Below, in pieces: positions 1 to 7,617 of a stretch of DNA of 64,000 nt. The DNA is from Polynucleobacter sp. 80A-SIGWE. GTDB lineage: Bacteria; Pseudomonadota; Gammaproteobacteria; Burkholderiales; Burkholderiaceae. The translations under genes and the position numbers were made by a program. Location: the NCBI RefSeq assembly GCF_018882295.1, contig NZ_JACVOR010000002.1, positions 186,001 to 250,000 on the forward strand, in the 5' to 3' direction. Within the stretch, counting starts at the first letter, position 1. Every line of letters begins with the position of its first letter. The notes under the pieces were generated by a model. It ran no database searches and was not told where the DNA came from. It saw only the letters and a list, made by a program, of their open reading frames with translations.

Positions 1-481
1 TGCCATTACCTTGGTGTACATCTAAATCCACAATGGCCACCTTGAGTTTTGGATGAATTTCTTTTTGCAATACTCTTGCTGCAATTGCGGAATCATTAAA
101 CACGCAGAAGCCGCTACCCATATTGCGATAGGCATGGTGTGTGCCACCCGCAAGATTTGCTGCTAAGCCTTCATTTAATGCGGCTTTGGCGGCTGCGACA
201 GTAGCCCCGGCCGAGCGTCTAGAGCGCTCCACCATGAGTTCACTCCAAGGAAAGCCAATCTCCTGTTGCTCTTTTGGGCTAAGGCCCCCTGAAATGACTT
301 TAATCAGATAGTGAGGGTCATGGGCATAGAGAATCTGCGTATCGGTAGCGGCTGGTGCCTCGACAAGCTCGACCCCATCTAGATTGGTGACCAGGTCTCG
401 TAGCTGACTGTACTTTTCCATCGGAAAGCGGTGCCCCGGTGGAAGTGGTAAAACATAGTGGTCGGTATAAAAAGCTTTCAA
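1..481 (-). CDS. Histone deacetylase family protein (partial, 3' end off the left edge)
   Basis: This is the N-terminal 160 residues of a zinc-dependent deacetylase of the HDAC/acetylpolyamine amidohydrolase superfamily, which hydrolyses acetyl-lysine or acetyl-polyamine amides in the cytoplasm. It was translated by hand because the frame runs off the window. I see the paired active-site histidines (GGTHHAY, about 112-118), GFCVFND (124-130) and the zinc-ligand motif DLDVHQGNG (152-160). I chose a TTG start at 481, because it gives the family-like beginning KAFYTDHYV and has GAGG six bases upstream. An in-frame GTG at 494 is the alternative. The true substrate cannot be told from this fragment. 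Confidence 0.9.
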   Translation of the reverse strand, partial: MKAFYTDHYVLPLPPGHRFPMEKYSQLRDLVTNLDGVELVEAPAATDTQILYAHDPHYLIKVISGGLSPKEQQEIGFPWSELMVERSRRSAGATVAAAKAALNEGLAANLAGGTHHAYRNMGSGFCVFNDSAIAARVLQKEIHPKLKVAIVDLDVHQGNG

Positions 482-538
482 AGCCAGCCTCACGCATGCA
501 GTATGCACATGAGTCTATTCGTTTTTCTATAGGTAAGT

Positions 539-718
539 ATGTCTCGTTCTGAAAAAGCAGGTTTTAAGGGGAATAAATCATTTTTGCCTAGCAAGACTTG
601 CCTCGTCTGCGGCAAAGAGATGACCTGGCGTAAATCTTGGGCTAAAAACTGGGATGAGGTGAAGTATTGCTCTGACTCCTGTCGCTCTAAAAAGTCTAGC
701 GCTAAGGCTGAGACCTAA
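539..718 (+). CDS. DUF2256 domain-containing small protein
   Basis: This is a 59-residue protein with a CxxC...CxxxC arrangement (CLVCGKEM near residues 21-28 and YCSDSCR near 44-50) and a lysine-rich start, matching the DUF2256 family of small zinc-ribbon-like proteins. The biochemical function is unknown. An AGG stands five bases before the ATG. It ends three bases before the Cry-DASH gene and is surely cotranscribed with it. As far as I recall, this family is often found beside cryptochrome/photolyase genes, which fits here. It is divergent from the deacetylase, with only 57 bases between the two starts. Confidence 0.85.
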   Translation: MSRSEKAGFKGNKSFLPSKTCLVCGKEMTWRKSWAKNWDEVKYCSDSCRSKKSSAKAET

Positions 719-721
719 TCT

Positions 722-1978
722 ATGCGCACATTGATTTACTGGTTTCGTAATGATTTGCGCTTAGCAGATAACCCGGCATTTACGCAGGCCTGCTTGAATG
801 CGGATTATCTTCTGCCAGTGTATGTACATGACTCAAAAGAGCAAGAACCAGTTTATGGTTTTGAGCGACAAGGGCCGCATCGCCAGGCTTTCTTGAGGGC
901 ATCCCTGGATGACCTAGGGTCTCAGTTACGCGCACAGGGTTCAGACTTGTTGGAGTTTTCTGGTAAGTCAGCACAGGTGCTGCTGCGCTTACTCAAAGAT
1001 ACGTCTGCACAAGCAATCTATTGCGAACAAATCGAAGCTCCCGAAGAAATTGAGCAAGTGCGAATGTTGCAAGAGCAGGGCGCTGATGTAAAAGAGTTCT
1101 GGCAATCCAGTATGTTGGATCCGCAGACCTTCCCATTTGAGTTGGAAAAAATGCCTGATGTATTTACTGCATTTCGCCGCGAGGTTGAAAAAGCGCGGCT
1201 CAAGTTCGCCCAGTCCATCGATGCGCCCAAGAAAATTCCTTCGCTACCGGCAGCTTTGCCTCAGGGCTCAATATTGCCTTCAAGAGCTCAGTCAGTTTTA
1301 CATCCCTATTTACTAGGAGGAGCTAGCCATGCGCAAGCTCACCTGAAGCAATATCTAGAGCGGCGTTTGCCTGATAGTTATAAAGAGACTCGCAACCAAC
1401 TCATTGGCATGGATTACTCCAGTAAGTTTTCGGCATGGCTTGCCTTGGGCTGTATCTCAGCACGTGATATTGCCGCGCAACTGAATGAGTATGAGAATTG
1501 TCATGGCGCCAATGATGGTACTTATTGGCTTTGGTTTGAATTGCTATGGCGTGACTATTTCCGCTTTATTCACTTTAAGTATGGTCAGAAGCTGTATCGC
1601 GCCAGTGGTTTAACTGGCGCCCCCGTAAGTCCCTCGTACACATCTAGCTTTGAGCAATGGCGTACCGGCAATACCGGCACTGAACTAGTGGATGCGGGCA
1701 TGCTCGAATTACATCAAAGCGCTTATCTCTCCAATCGCATGCGTCAGATTGTGGCAAGTTACTGGATATACGATATGAAGGGCGACTGGCGTGCTGGCGC
1801 AGCCTGGTTTGAATCTCAGTTAATAGACTATGACGTTTACAGCAATCAGGGTAATTGGCTGTATATCGCTGGACGTGGAACAGATCCTAGAGGAGGCAGG
1901 CCATTTAATGTTGCCAAGCAAACTCAGGATCATGATGCTCAGGGAGTCTATCGCAAACTTTGGCTCTCACCTGAGTAA
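722..1978 (+). CDS. Cryptochrome DASH / deoxyribodipyrimidine photolyase family protein
   Basis: A flavoprotein of 418 residues of the cryptochrome/photolyase family. It has an N-terminal antenna-binding alpha/beta domain (IYWFRNDLRLADNPAF at the start) and a C-terminal helical FAD-binding domain: KFSAWLALGCIS near 235-246, ELLWRDYF near 273-280, SNRMRQ near 337-342, and DYDVYSNQGNW near 369-379. The ending GRGTDPRGGRPFN is typical of the DASH subgroup. DASH enzymes use blue light to split cyclobutane pyrimidine dimers, mainly in single-stranded or looped DNA, and some signal. The length is shorter than many DASH proteins, with no C-terminal extension. It lies directly behind DUF2256. A simple CPD photolyase role is the alternative. 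Confidence 0.9.
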   Translation: MRTLIYWFRNDLRLADNPAFTQACLNADYLLPVYVHDSKEQEPVYGFERQGPHRQAFLRASLDDLGSQLRAQGSDLLEFSGKSAQVLLRLLKDTSAQAIYCEQIEAPEEIEQVRMLQEQGADVKEFWQSSMLDPQTFPFELEKMPDVFTAFRREVEKARLKFAQSIDAPKKIPSLPAALPQGSILPSRAQSVLHPYLLGGASHAQAHLKQYLERRLPDSYKETRNQLIGMDYSSKFSAWLALGCISARDIAAQLNEYENCHGANDGTYWLWFELLWRDYFRFIHFKYGQKLYRASGLTGAPVSPSYTSSFEQWRTGNTGTELVDAGMLELHQSAYLSNRMRQIVASYWIYDMKGDWRAGAAWFESQLIDYDVYSNQGNWLYIAGRGTDPRGGRPFNVAKQTQDHDAQGVYRKLWLSPE

Positions 1979-1982
1979 GTTT

Positions 1983-2363
1983 TTACAGTTTTTCTACTTC
2001 CGCATATTGCTCTAGTACTTCTAGAGAGACTTTCTCCAAAGCTTTGATGTGAGTGCTTTCTAGCTTAATCATGGGCGCACAGTTGGCTTCTAGAGCTTCG
2101 ATCCAGCGATTAAGACATAGACACCATTGATCACCTGCAATCAACCCTGGAAACTGAAACTCCGGTCTTGGGGTAATTAAATCGTTGCCACGCTTCAGGC
2201 TAAATTGCAAAAAGTCATTACTGACGATTGCGCAAACCAAATGACTCCCAGCATCTTGCTCATTGGTCTTGCAGCAACCATCTCTGAAAAATCCTGTTAA
2301 TGGATCAAAGGAGCAGGGGACCAGCGGTTGGCCTAAAACGTTGAGGGGTAATTCAGTCGACAT
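1983..2363 (-). CDS. DUF2237 family protein
   Basis: A 126-residue soluble protein matching DUF2237 along its whole length: NVLGQPLVPCSFDPLTGFFR near the start, then DGCCKT, SHLVCAIVSNDFL, GNDLITPRPEFQFPGL and GDQWCLCLNRW. Several cysteines and the PRPEF segment are conserved in the family, whose function is unknown. No signal peptide or membrane segment is visible. It is convergent with the Cry-DASH gene, with stop codons four bases apart, and lies downstream of the histidine phosphatase on the same strand. Confidence 0.85.
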   Translation of the reverse strand: MSTELPLNVLGQPLVPCSFDPLTGFFRDGCCKTNEQDAGSHLVCAIVSNDFLQFSLKRGNDLITPRPEFQFPGLIAGDQWCLCLNRWIEALEANCAPMIKLESTHIKALEKVSLEVLEQYAEVEKL

Positions 2364-2400
2364 GGTTGTTCTTATGGAAGTGATGTGTTGATTGACGAAG

Positions 2401-2976
2401 TTATGGGCTAGGGTAGAGCTTGTGAGATACGGCTTGGCCTGAGGAATTGACCTTTACTAAGATCATGTCACCCGAATTAAGGACCTTCCCCGTAAAAGAT
2501 TCGATATTGACATGATGAGTCACCATAATGATTGGTGCTTTTGGATATTTAATGCGCTCAGCCTGAATGAGCTTTGCTAAATCTTCAGTCTGTTTTTTAG
2601 ATTGACTCATATCGTCAAAGAAAGAGCCAAGTGCCGCTTCCTTGGTGACTGCTCCCTTATTGAGAAGGGCTGCTGTATCAAGACATCGACACCAAGCGCT
2701 GCTATAGACCTGCGCCTTGCTAATACCCTGTTTGGTTAGCCACTCACCAATGGCTTGAGCTTGTTTCCTGCCACGCTCTCCTAGGTTGCGTTGTGTGGAA
2801 CATTGATTCAGTTGATAACCCTGAGGATCGCCATATCCGGGGGCGTCAGCATGGCGCATCAGTAAGACATGTTGACCATCTTGCATCGCGCTGGCTAACT
2901 CGGTTTGAGCGAGGGTCATGGTCTGCACGCCGGCAAACATAAGCAGTGCAATTAGAAATTGGGGGCAATATTTCAT
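2401..2976 (-). CDS. Exported histidine phosphatase family protein
   Basis: A 191-residue protein with a signal peptide (lysine, hydrophobic core LIALLMFAGVQTM, probable cleavage after LAQ near residue 24), so likely periplasmic. The RHG-type motif appears as LLMRHADAPG (about 39-48), giving the phospho-accepting histidine. The second catalytic histidine is in VTHHVNIESFTG near 152-163. Lone cysteines in STQR and SAWCRCLD occur in this exported subgroup. Such branch-1 enzymes dephosphorylate small phosphoesters. The substrate is unknown. It probably shares a transcript with the SDR behind it. Confidence 0.85.
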   Translation of the reverse strand: MKYCPQFLIALLMFAGVQTMTLAQTELASAMQDGQHVLLMRHADAPGYGDPQGYQLNQCSTQRNLGERGRKQAQAIGEWLTKQGISKAQVYSSAWCRCLDTAALLNKGAVTKEAALGSFFDDMSQSKKQTEDLAKLIQAERIKYPKAPIIMVTHHVNIESFTGKVLNSGDMILVKVNSSGQAVSHKLYPSP

Positions 2977-2989
2977 AAGGTGTTGTGAG

Positions 2990-3685
2990 TTACCAAGGTA
3001 ATCTTTCGCCAGAGTAAGTTAGGAAACTTCCTGAATCCTCTTTATTGATCGAGAGAAGAACATTCAACATATCGTTGGCAGCATCTAAAGGAGGCCTGCC
3101 AATTTGCTCTCCCTTGAAAGGTTTTGATAGGTGAGAGTTGACTGTCCCCGGATGCATTGCCACCAAAGCGTTGTTGGGTTTAGTTCTAGAGAACTCAATC
3201 GATGCTGTCTTGATCAGCATATTTAATGCTGCCTTAGAGGCGCGGTAGCTGTACCACCCGCCAAGGCGATTATCTTCAATGCTCCCAACTTTGGCAGAGA
3301 GCGTTGCCATGACAGAGTGAGCGGGGTCGAGCAACTTGGAAAAGTGTTTGATAGTCAATCCAGGTCCGATGGCATTAATTTGCATCAACATCTGCAATTG
3401 TTCGGCATTGAGATCATCGAGTTTCTTTTCAGGCATCCAATCGGCAGAATGCAATATGCCGATGGTATTGATAATGAGCTGAAAGGGTGCCTCACCCGAG
3501 AGAGCCTTCGCTGCAGCTTCAATGGTGCTGAGATCTTGATAATCAATCGGGTTGTCAGAATTTCGATGAATTCCTGTTACCCCCAAGCATGCCGGATTAT
3601 TTTCTAGCAATTCCACAAAGGCAGAGCCAATGGTTCCTGAGGAGCCAATCACGAGTGCGCGGAAGGGATTTGGAATCAATGACAT
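2990..3685 (-). CDS. SDR family oxidoreductase (C-factor-like)
   Basis: A Rossmann-fold short-chain dehydrogenase of 231 residues. The nucleotide-binding motif GSSGTIG is near 14-20, NTIG replaces the usual NNAG near 73-76, and catalytic Ser130, Tyr147 and Lys151 (YRASK) are present. I prefer the ATG at 3685 because MSLIPNPFRALVIG is a normal SDR start. The longer reading from 3754 would overlap the divergent DUF2805 start. SDRs of this subgroup are recurrent in proteobacterial photolyase clusters that also carry chalcone-isomerase-like and DUF3833 genes, as here. The substrate is unknown. Confidence 0.82.
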   Translation of the reverse strand: MSLIPNPFRALVIGSSGTIGSAFVELLENNPACLGVTGIHRNSDNPIDYQDLSTIEAAAKALSGEAPFQLIINTIGILHSADWMPEKKLDDLNAEQLQMLMQINAIGPGLTIKHFSKLLDPAHSVMATLSAKVGSIEDNRLGGWYSYRASKAALNMLIKTASIEFSRTKPNNALVAMHPGTVNSHLSKPFKGEQIGRPPLDAANDMLNVLLSINKEDSGSFLTYSGERLPW

Positions 3686-3744
3686 GAATGGGGTGAATGA
3701 ATAGGGGTTCAGCCAGTTTATTGAATAAGTCTTAAACTTGCTCG

Positions 3745-4014
3745 ATGACGACACGACTACCCCAAACGCTTTCAGAAGCGGATCTCTCGAGGTTAATTGA
3801 GATGGCCTGGGAAGATCGCACGCCTTTTGACGCTATTGAAGCTACTTTCGGGTATTCGGAGCCCCAAGTGATTGCTTTGATGAGAAAACAGCTTAAACGT
3901 AACTCATTTGAATTGTGGCGTAAGCGGGTGACTGGCAGAGCAACTAAGCATGTGGCTCTCCGCAGCAAATTGGTTAACCGCGCCTACTGCACAACTCAAT
4001 ACAAGCAAAAATAA
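3745..4014 (+). CDS. DUF2805 (TIGR03643) family protein
   Basis: An 89-residue basic protein matching DUF2805/TIGR03643: LSEADLSRLIEMAWEDRTPF, then a helix-turn-helix-like stretch around FGYSEPQVIALMRKQLK, then SFELWRKRVTGRATKH. The pattern suggests a small DNA- or RNA-binding protein, but no function is established. It begins a five-gene rightward run (DUF2805, DCC, chalcone-isomerase-like, DUF3833, FeS photolyase) with gaps of 5, 4, -1 and 26 bases. No clear ribosome binding site precedes the ATG. Confidence 0.85.
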   Translation: MTTRLPQTLSEADLSRLIEMAWEDRTPFDAIEATFGYSEPQVIALMRKQLKRNSFELWRKRVTGRATKHVALRSKLVNRAYCTTQYKQK

Positions 4015-4019
4015 GCATC

Positions 4020-4406
4020 ATGAAAAAGCTGACTATGTTCTATGACGGTCTTTGTCCTTTATGTCAGGCAGAGATTCAATTTCTCTCTGGGCGTAATCAG
4101 GCGGGCTTACTCAGCTTTGTCGATATCAATTCGGATCAATATATTCCTGATCGTGTCGGCGTCTCTTGTGACCAAGCTTTAGCTTCCATGTGCGCGCAAT
4201 ATGAGGATGGTGAACTGATCCAAGGGGTTGAAGTATTTTCAGCGGCCTATAGTCGAGCAAATCTTCCTAAGCTGGCATGGATTTTTTCTAGACCAGCTCT
4301 TAAGCCTTTTTGGAATGTAGCTTATCGATTCTTCGCAAAGCATCGCCATGCGATCTCAGCCTTGTTTGGACCCCTTGCTTTACGGCTAGTAAATAGAAAG
4401 GGATAA
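4020..4406 (+). CDS. DCC (DUF393) thiol-disulfide oxidoreductase family protein
   Basis: A 128-residue protein starting with MFYDGLCPLCQAEI, the DxxCxxC signature that names the DCC family (Cys12 and Cys15 approximately). A thioredoxin-like fold with redox-active cysteines is predicted for the family, though reactions are rarely demonstrated. There is no signal peptide, so it should act in the cytoplasm. It sits five bases after DUF2805 and four bases before the chalcone-isomerase-like gene, within the photolyase operon. Confidence 0.88.
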   Translation: MKKLTMFYDGLCPLCQAEIQFLSGRNQAGLLSFVDINSDQYIPDRVGVSCDQALASMCAQYEDGELIQGVEVFSAAYSRANLPKLAWIFSRPALKPFWNVAYRFFAKHRHAISALFGPLALRLVNRKG

Positions 4407-4410
4407 AGAT

Positions 4411-4959
4411 ATGAAGCTCTCGCGTGCATTGGCAATTACCTTAGCTCTTGGTGTACTTACTCTAAGTAGTTTCGCTAAGGAGCCGCCACATATTAAGAGC
4501 ATGATGGGTCAAGTCCAATTGCAGGGTTTGGGAAGACTGAACTTTTGGGGTTTTCATGTTTACGATGCCAATCTATATCGCGGTACCGCTAAGGATTCTC
4601 AGGAGTTTGCTCTCGAGCTGAAGTATCAGAGATCATTTACTGGCGAAGCAATTGCTAACCGTACTGCTGAAGAGATGAAAAATTTAGGCGTCTCGGATAC
4701 TCAGGCAACAGCTTGGGGTAAAGAACTAGCAAGCATTCTTCCTAATGTAGAGCCTGGCCAGACTATTGCGGCTGTCTATATTCCTAAGCAGGGCACCAGC
4801 TTCTTTTATGAGGGCAGGAAGATATCGCAAATTCAGGGGGCTGATTTTGCAAAAGCCTTTTTTGGTATTTGGTTAGATTCAAAAACGAGTGCGCCAAAAC
4901 TCAGGACAGAATTATTGGGGCAAGGTTGCCCACCACCGCTTATTTCAGGAGCATGTTAA
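4411..4959 (+). CDS. Exported chalcone isomerase-like protein
   Basis: A 182-residue protein with a clear signal peptide (LSRALAITLALGVLTLSSFA, cleavage near residue 22). The mature part has GLGRLNFWGFHVYDANLYRG, LELKYQRSFTGEAIANRTAEEM and the closing KAFFGIWLD-SKTSAPKLRTELLG, which is the bacterial chalcone-isomerase-like fold. Bacterial members lack proven isomerase activity and resemble fatty-acid-binding proteins. Its TAA overlaps the next ATG by one base, so it is translationally linked to the DUF3833 lipoprotein. A lipid or lipid-peroxide role in the envelope is an inference from this partner and from the photolyases. Confidence 0.85.
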   Translation: MKLSRALAITLALGVLTLSSFAKEPPHIKSMMGQVQLQGLGRLNFWGFHVYDANLYRGTAKDSQEFALELKYQRSFTGEAIANRTAEEMKNLGVSDTQATAWGKELASILPNVEPGQTIAAVYIPKQGTSFFYEGRKISQIQGADFAKAFFGIWLDSKTSAPKLRTELLGQGCPPPLISGAC

Positions 4960-5513
4960 TGCGCAAAACTTATGTCGCTGCAAAATGGATGATCGTAGGT
5001 TTAGTGATTACAGGTTTGTTTGCCTGCTCCTCACCTTCAGTAACGCAGTACGCAAATGAGAAGCCGAATTTAGATCTTAGCGAATACTTCAATGGCACGA
5101 TAGATGCTTACGGAATCTTTACTGACCGTAGTGGCGAGGTTAAAAAACGGTTTACTGTTCTATTGGTTGCCCAGTGGAAAGTGATTGACGGTAAAAAAGT
5201 GGGTACCCTCGATGAGAGCTTTGAATACTCTGATGGTACTAAGCAAAAGCGTATTTGGACTTTGACTGAAACCGCCCCTGGTAAATATATTGGTAGGGCA
5301 GATGATGTTGTAGGTGATGCACTGGGCGAATCAGCGGGCAATGCTCTCAACTGGACCTACACCTTGGCATTGCCGGTAGATGGCACGATCTATCACGTGC
5401 AATTCAATGATTGGATGTACCTTGTAACGCCCAAGGTCATGTTGAATAAAGCCAAGATGAGTAAATTTGGTATTGATCTTGGCGAGGTTACCCTGAGCTT
5501 TTACAAGCGCTAA
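4959..5513 (+). CDS. DUF3833 family lipoprotein
   Basis: A 184-residue lipoprotein: the signal segment MIVGLVITGLFACSS ends in a lipobox (LFAC), so it should be anchored to a membrane on the periplasmic side. The body contains LSEYFNGTIDAYGIFTDRSG, SFEYSDGTKQKRIWTLTE, and LPVDGTIYHVQFNDWMYL, the usual DUF3833 pattern of a small beta-barrel-like binding fold. Function is unknown. I start at 4959, where AGGAG is seven bases upstream, rather than at the two ATGs further 5'. DUF3833 and chalcone-isomerase-like genes recur together near photolyases in many proteobacteria. Confidence 0.87.
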   Translation: MRKTYVAAKWMIVGLVITGLFACSSPSVTQYANEKPNLDLSEYFNGTIDAYGIFTDRSGEVKKRFTVLLVAQWKVIDGKKVGTLDESFEYSDGTKQKRIWTLTETAPGKYIGRADDVVGDALGESAGNALNWTYTLALPVDGTIYHVQFNDWMYLVTPKVMLNKAKMSKFGIDLGEVTLSFYKR

Positions 5514-5539
5514 GCCCAGCAATTAGCGAGGATGGATAT

Positions 5540-7066
5540 TTGAAGAAGCTTGTTCTCATTCTGGGTGATCAACTAGATATCAATAGCCCGGTAATAAAAA
5601 AACTTAATCCCAAGACCGACCAGGTCATCATGATTGAGTCTGCGGATGAGGCCAAGTATGTTTGGTCTCATAAGGCAAAAATTGCTTTGTTTTTATCCGC
5701 AATGCGCCACTTTGCTAAGCAGCTAGAAGAACTTGGTATACCGCTGCAATATATCAAGCAGTCTCCTAAATCTATTGGTGACACGCTACGAGCGATTATT
5801 AAAAAAGAAAAATGTACTAATTTAGTTTGTCTTGAGCCTGGGGAGTATCGACTCAAGTGTGAAATTGAAACATTAGCTTCTGAATTAAAAATTGAATTAG
5901 AAATGCAGGAAGATCCACATTTCTATTGCTCCCGTCAGGAATTTTCTAATTGGGTTGCTGGCAAGAAAGAATTGCGTCTGGAGTATTTCTATCGACTGAT
6001 GCGTAAGACTCACAATATTTTGGTCGATAAAGAAGGTAACCCTGAAGGCGGCCAGTGGAACTTTGATCGAGATAATCGCAAACCCTTTCCAAAGAAAGGT
6101 CCTGGTTTAATTCCTCCTCCTGAATTATTCGAGCCAGACACTATCACACAAATTGTCCTGGCTGAGGTGGAGGAGCGCTATCAGGATCATCCTGGCTCAC
6201 TAGCCCACTTTCAATGGCCGGTGACTCGCCAGCAAGCGCTGCAAGCCCTAGAGGGATTTGTGGAACACCGCTTAGCGACCTTCGGGATTTATGAAGATGC
6301 GATGTGGACGGATACGCCTTTTGGTTGGCATTCGCTGTTATCTAGTTCGCTCAATCTGAAATTACTTAATCCCAGAGAAGTCATCGATGCCGTTTTGCTT
6401 GCTTGGAAAAAACATGACCTAGAGTTGGCAACTGTAGAAGGATTTATTCGCCAGATCTTGGGATGGCGAGAATTTGTGCGTGGTATGTACTACCTCGACA
6501 TGCCGCAAATGGCCGAAGATAATTTTTACATGCACCAGAACTCATTGCCGGACTGGTATTGGACTGGTGATACCAAGATGAAATGCATGCAGGAGTCTAT
6601 TGGGCAAACGCTGCAGTACGGCTATGCCCATCATATCCAGCGTTTGATGGTCACCGGTAACTTCGCCTTGCTCGCAGAAATTCTGCCAAAAGAGGTATGT
6701 GATTGGTATCTGGCTATTTATGTGGATGCGATCGAGTGGGTGGAGTTGCCCAATACTGCTGGTATGGCCTTATTTGCCAGCGGTGGGCGCTTCACGAGCA
6801 AACCTTATATTGCAAGTGGCGCTTACATCAAGCGAATGAGCAACTATTGCGGCTCTTGCCAATACAAGCCCGATGTCCGATTTGGGGAGAGCGCTTGCCC
6901 AATGACCACCCTTTACTGGAACTTCCTCATTAACCATCGCAAGCAGTTTGAGGCAAGCCCGCGTACCCGTTTAATGACGGCTAATTTATCCCGCATTAGC
7001 GATGGAGATCAAGAGTCTATTCAAGGGCACGCTAAGACCATTTTGGGCAATCTGAACGCGCTGTAA
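5540..7066 (+). CDS. Iron-sulfur bacterial cryptochrome/(6-4) photolyase (FeS-BCP)
   Basis: A 508-residue flavoprotein of the FeS bacterial cryptochrome and photolyase branch, which repairs (6-4) photoproducts in light. The N-terminal antenna domain begins VLILGDQLD. Four cysteines at 349, 437, 440 and 453 match the spacing of the [4Fe-4S] ligands of Agrobacterium PhrB (each one residue lower). The conserved AHHIQRLMV is at 363-371 and the FAD pocket covers PNTAGMALFASGGRFTSKPY near 404-423. The start is TTG with GAGG eight bases before it. The nearby ATG at 5532 is followed by a stop. It closes the DUF2805-DCC-CHI-DUF3833 run. Confidence 0.92.
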   Translation: MKKLVLILGDQLDINSPVIKKLNPKTDQVIMIESADEAKYVWSHKAKIALFLSAMRHFAKQLEELGIPLQYIKQSPKSIGDTLRAIIKKEKCTNLVCLEPGEYRLKCEIETLASELKIELEMQEDPHFYCSRQEFSNWVAGKKELRLEYFYRLMRKTHNILVDKEGNPEGGQWNFDRDNRKPFPKKGPGLIPPPELFEPDTITQIVLAEVEERYQDHPGSLAHFQWPVTRQQALQALEGFVEHRLATFGIYEDAMWTDTPFGWHSLLSSSLNLKLLNPREVIDAVLLAWKKHDLELATVEGFIRQILGWREFVRGMYYLDMPQMAEDNFYMHQNSLPDWYWTGDTKMKCMQESIGQTLQYGYAHHIQRLMVTGNFALLAEILPKEVCDWYLAIYVDAIEWVELPNTAGMALFASGGRFTSKPYIASGAYIKRMSNYCGSCQYKPDVRFGESACPMTTLYWNFLINHRKQFEASPRTRLMTANLSRISDGDQESIQGHAKTILGNLNAL

Positions 7067-7135
7067 GCAGGGGCGGCAAGGTTCTGGGTTTTGTGTCACA
7101 CTTTGACCAATTAAATCAATAGCTTAAAGACTGCA

Positions 7136-7588
7136 ATGCGAATAGAAGACACCGATCCAGCACGGCATGCTGGCATTGAATATCCCATGGAGGTGGGTGC
7201 GCCCGTATTTGCGCCGATCAAAGTCTTGGAAGAGAAAGACAAGGCAGTCAATGTCGCTCGCCAAAATGCCAAGCTTGAATACGACCGCATCATGGAGCAG
7301 GCTGAAGTACTAATGAAGCAAGCGCGTGCTCTTCAAGCAAGATTAGACGCAACAGAAATGGTGCACAGCGCTAAATTTGGTTTTAATCCTCTGCATGGCA
7401 AAACTTATCACTTGTATTTCGATAGCCGCATTGGTACAAATGTGTTGATCCAAAATGGCCCCGATCAATGGAGTTGCGGTATTCCTGATTCCTGGACCTA
7501 TGTCATGGCAGTCAAAAAGCTCGGTGATAGTACCTGGGCTATCGTTGAAGATGAAGAGAACTCATCTTCTGCTGTTGCGGTAAGATAA
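7136..7588 (+). CDS. DUF2452 family protein (C1orf50-like)
   Basis: A 150-residue soluble protein. Residues 33-75 form a long charged helix (KDKAVNVARQNAKLEYDRI and following). The C-terminal half has HSAKFGFNPLHGKTYHLYF, NGPDQWSCGIPDSWTYVMAV and KLGDSTWAIVED, which resembles DUF2452, a family also present in animals as C1orf50. No function is known. It stands alone between the photolyase and quinone reductase genes, 69 bases after the former. Stop codons block any upstream extension of the frame. Confidence 0.75.
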   Translation: MRIEDTDPARHAGIEYPMEVGAPVFAPIKVLEEKDKAVNVARQNAKLEYDRIMEQAEVLMKQARALQARLDATEMVHSAKFGFNPLHGKTYHLYFDSRIGTNVLIQNGPDQWSCGIPDSWTYVMAVKKLGDSTWAIVEDEENSSSAVAVR

Positions 7589-7617
7589 ATTTTTCTATAA
7601 AAATAATAAGGTGACTT

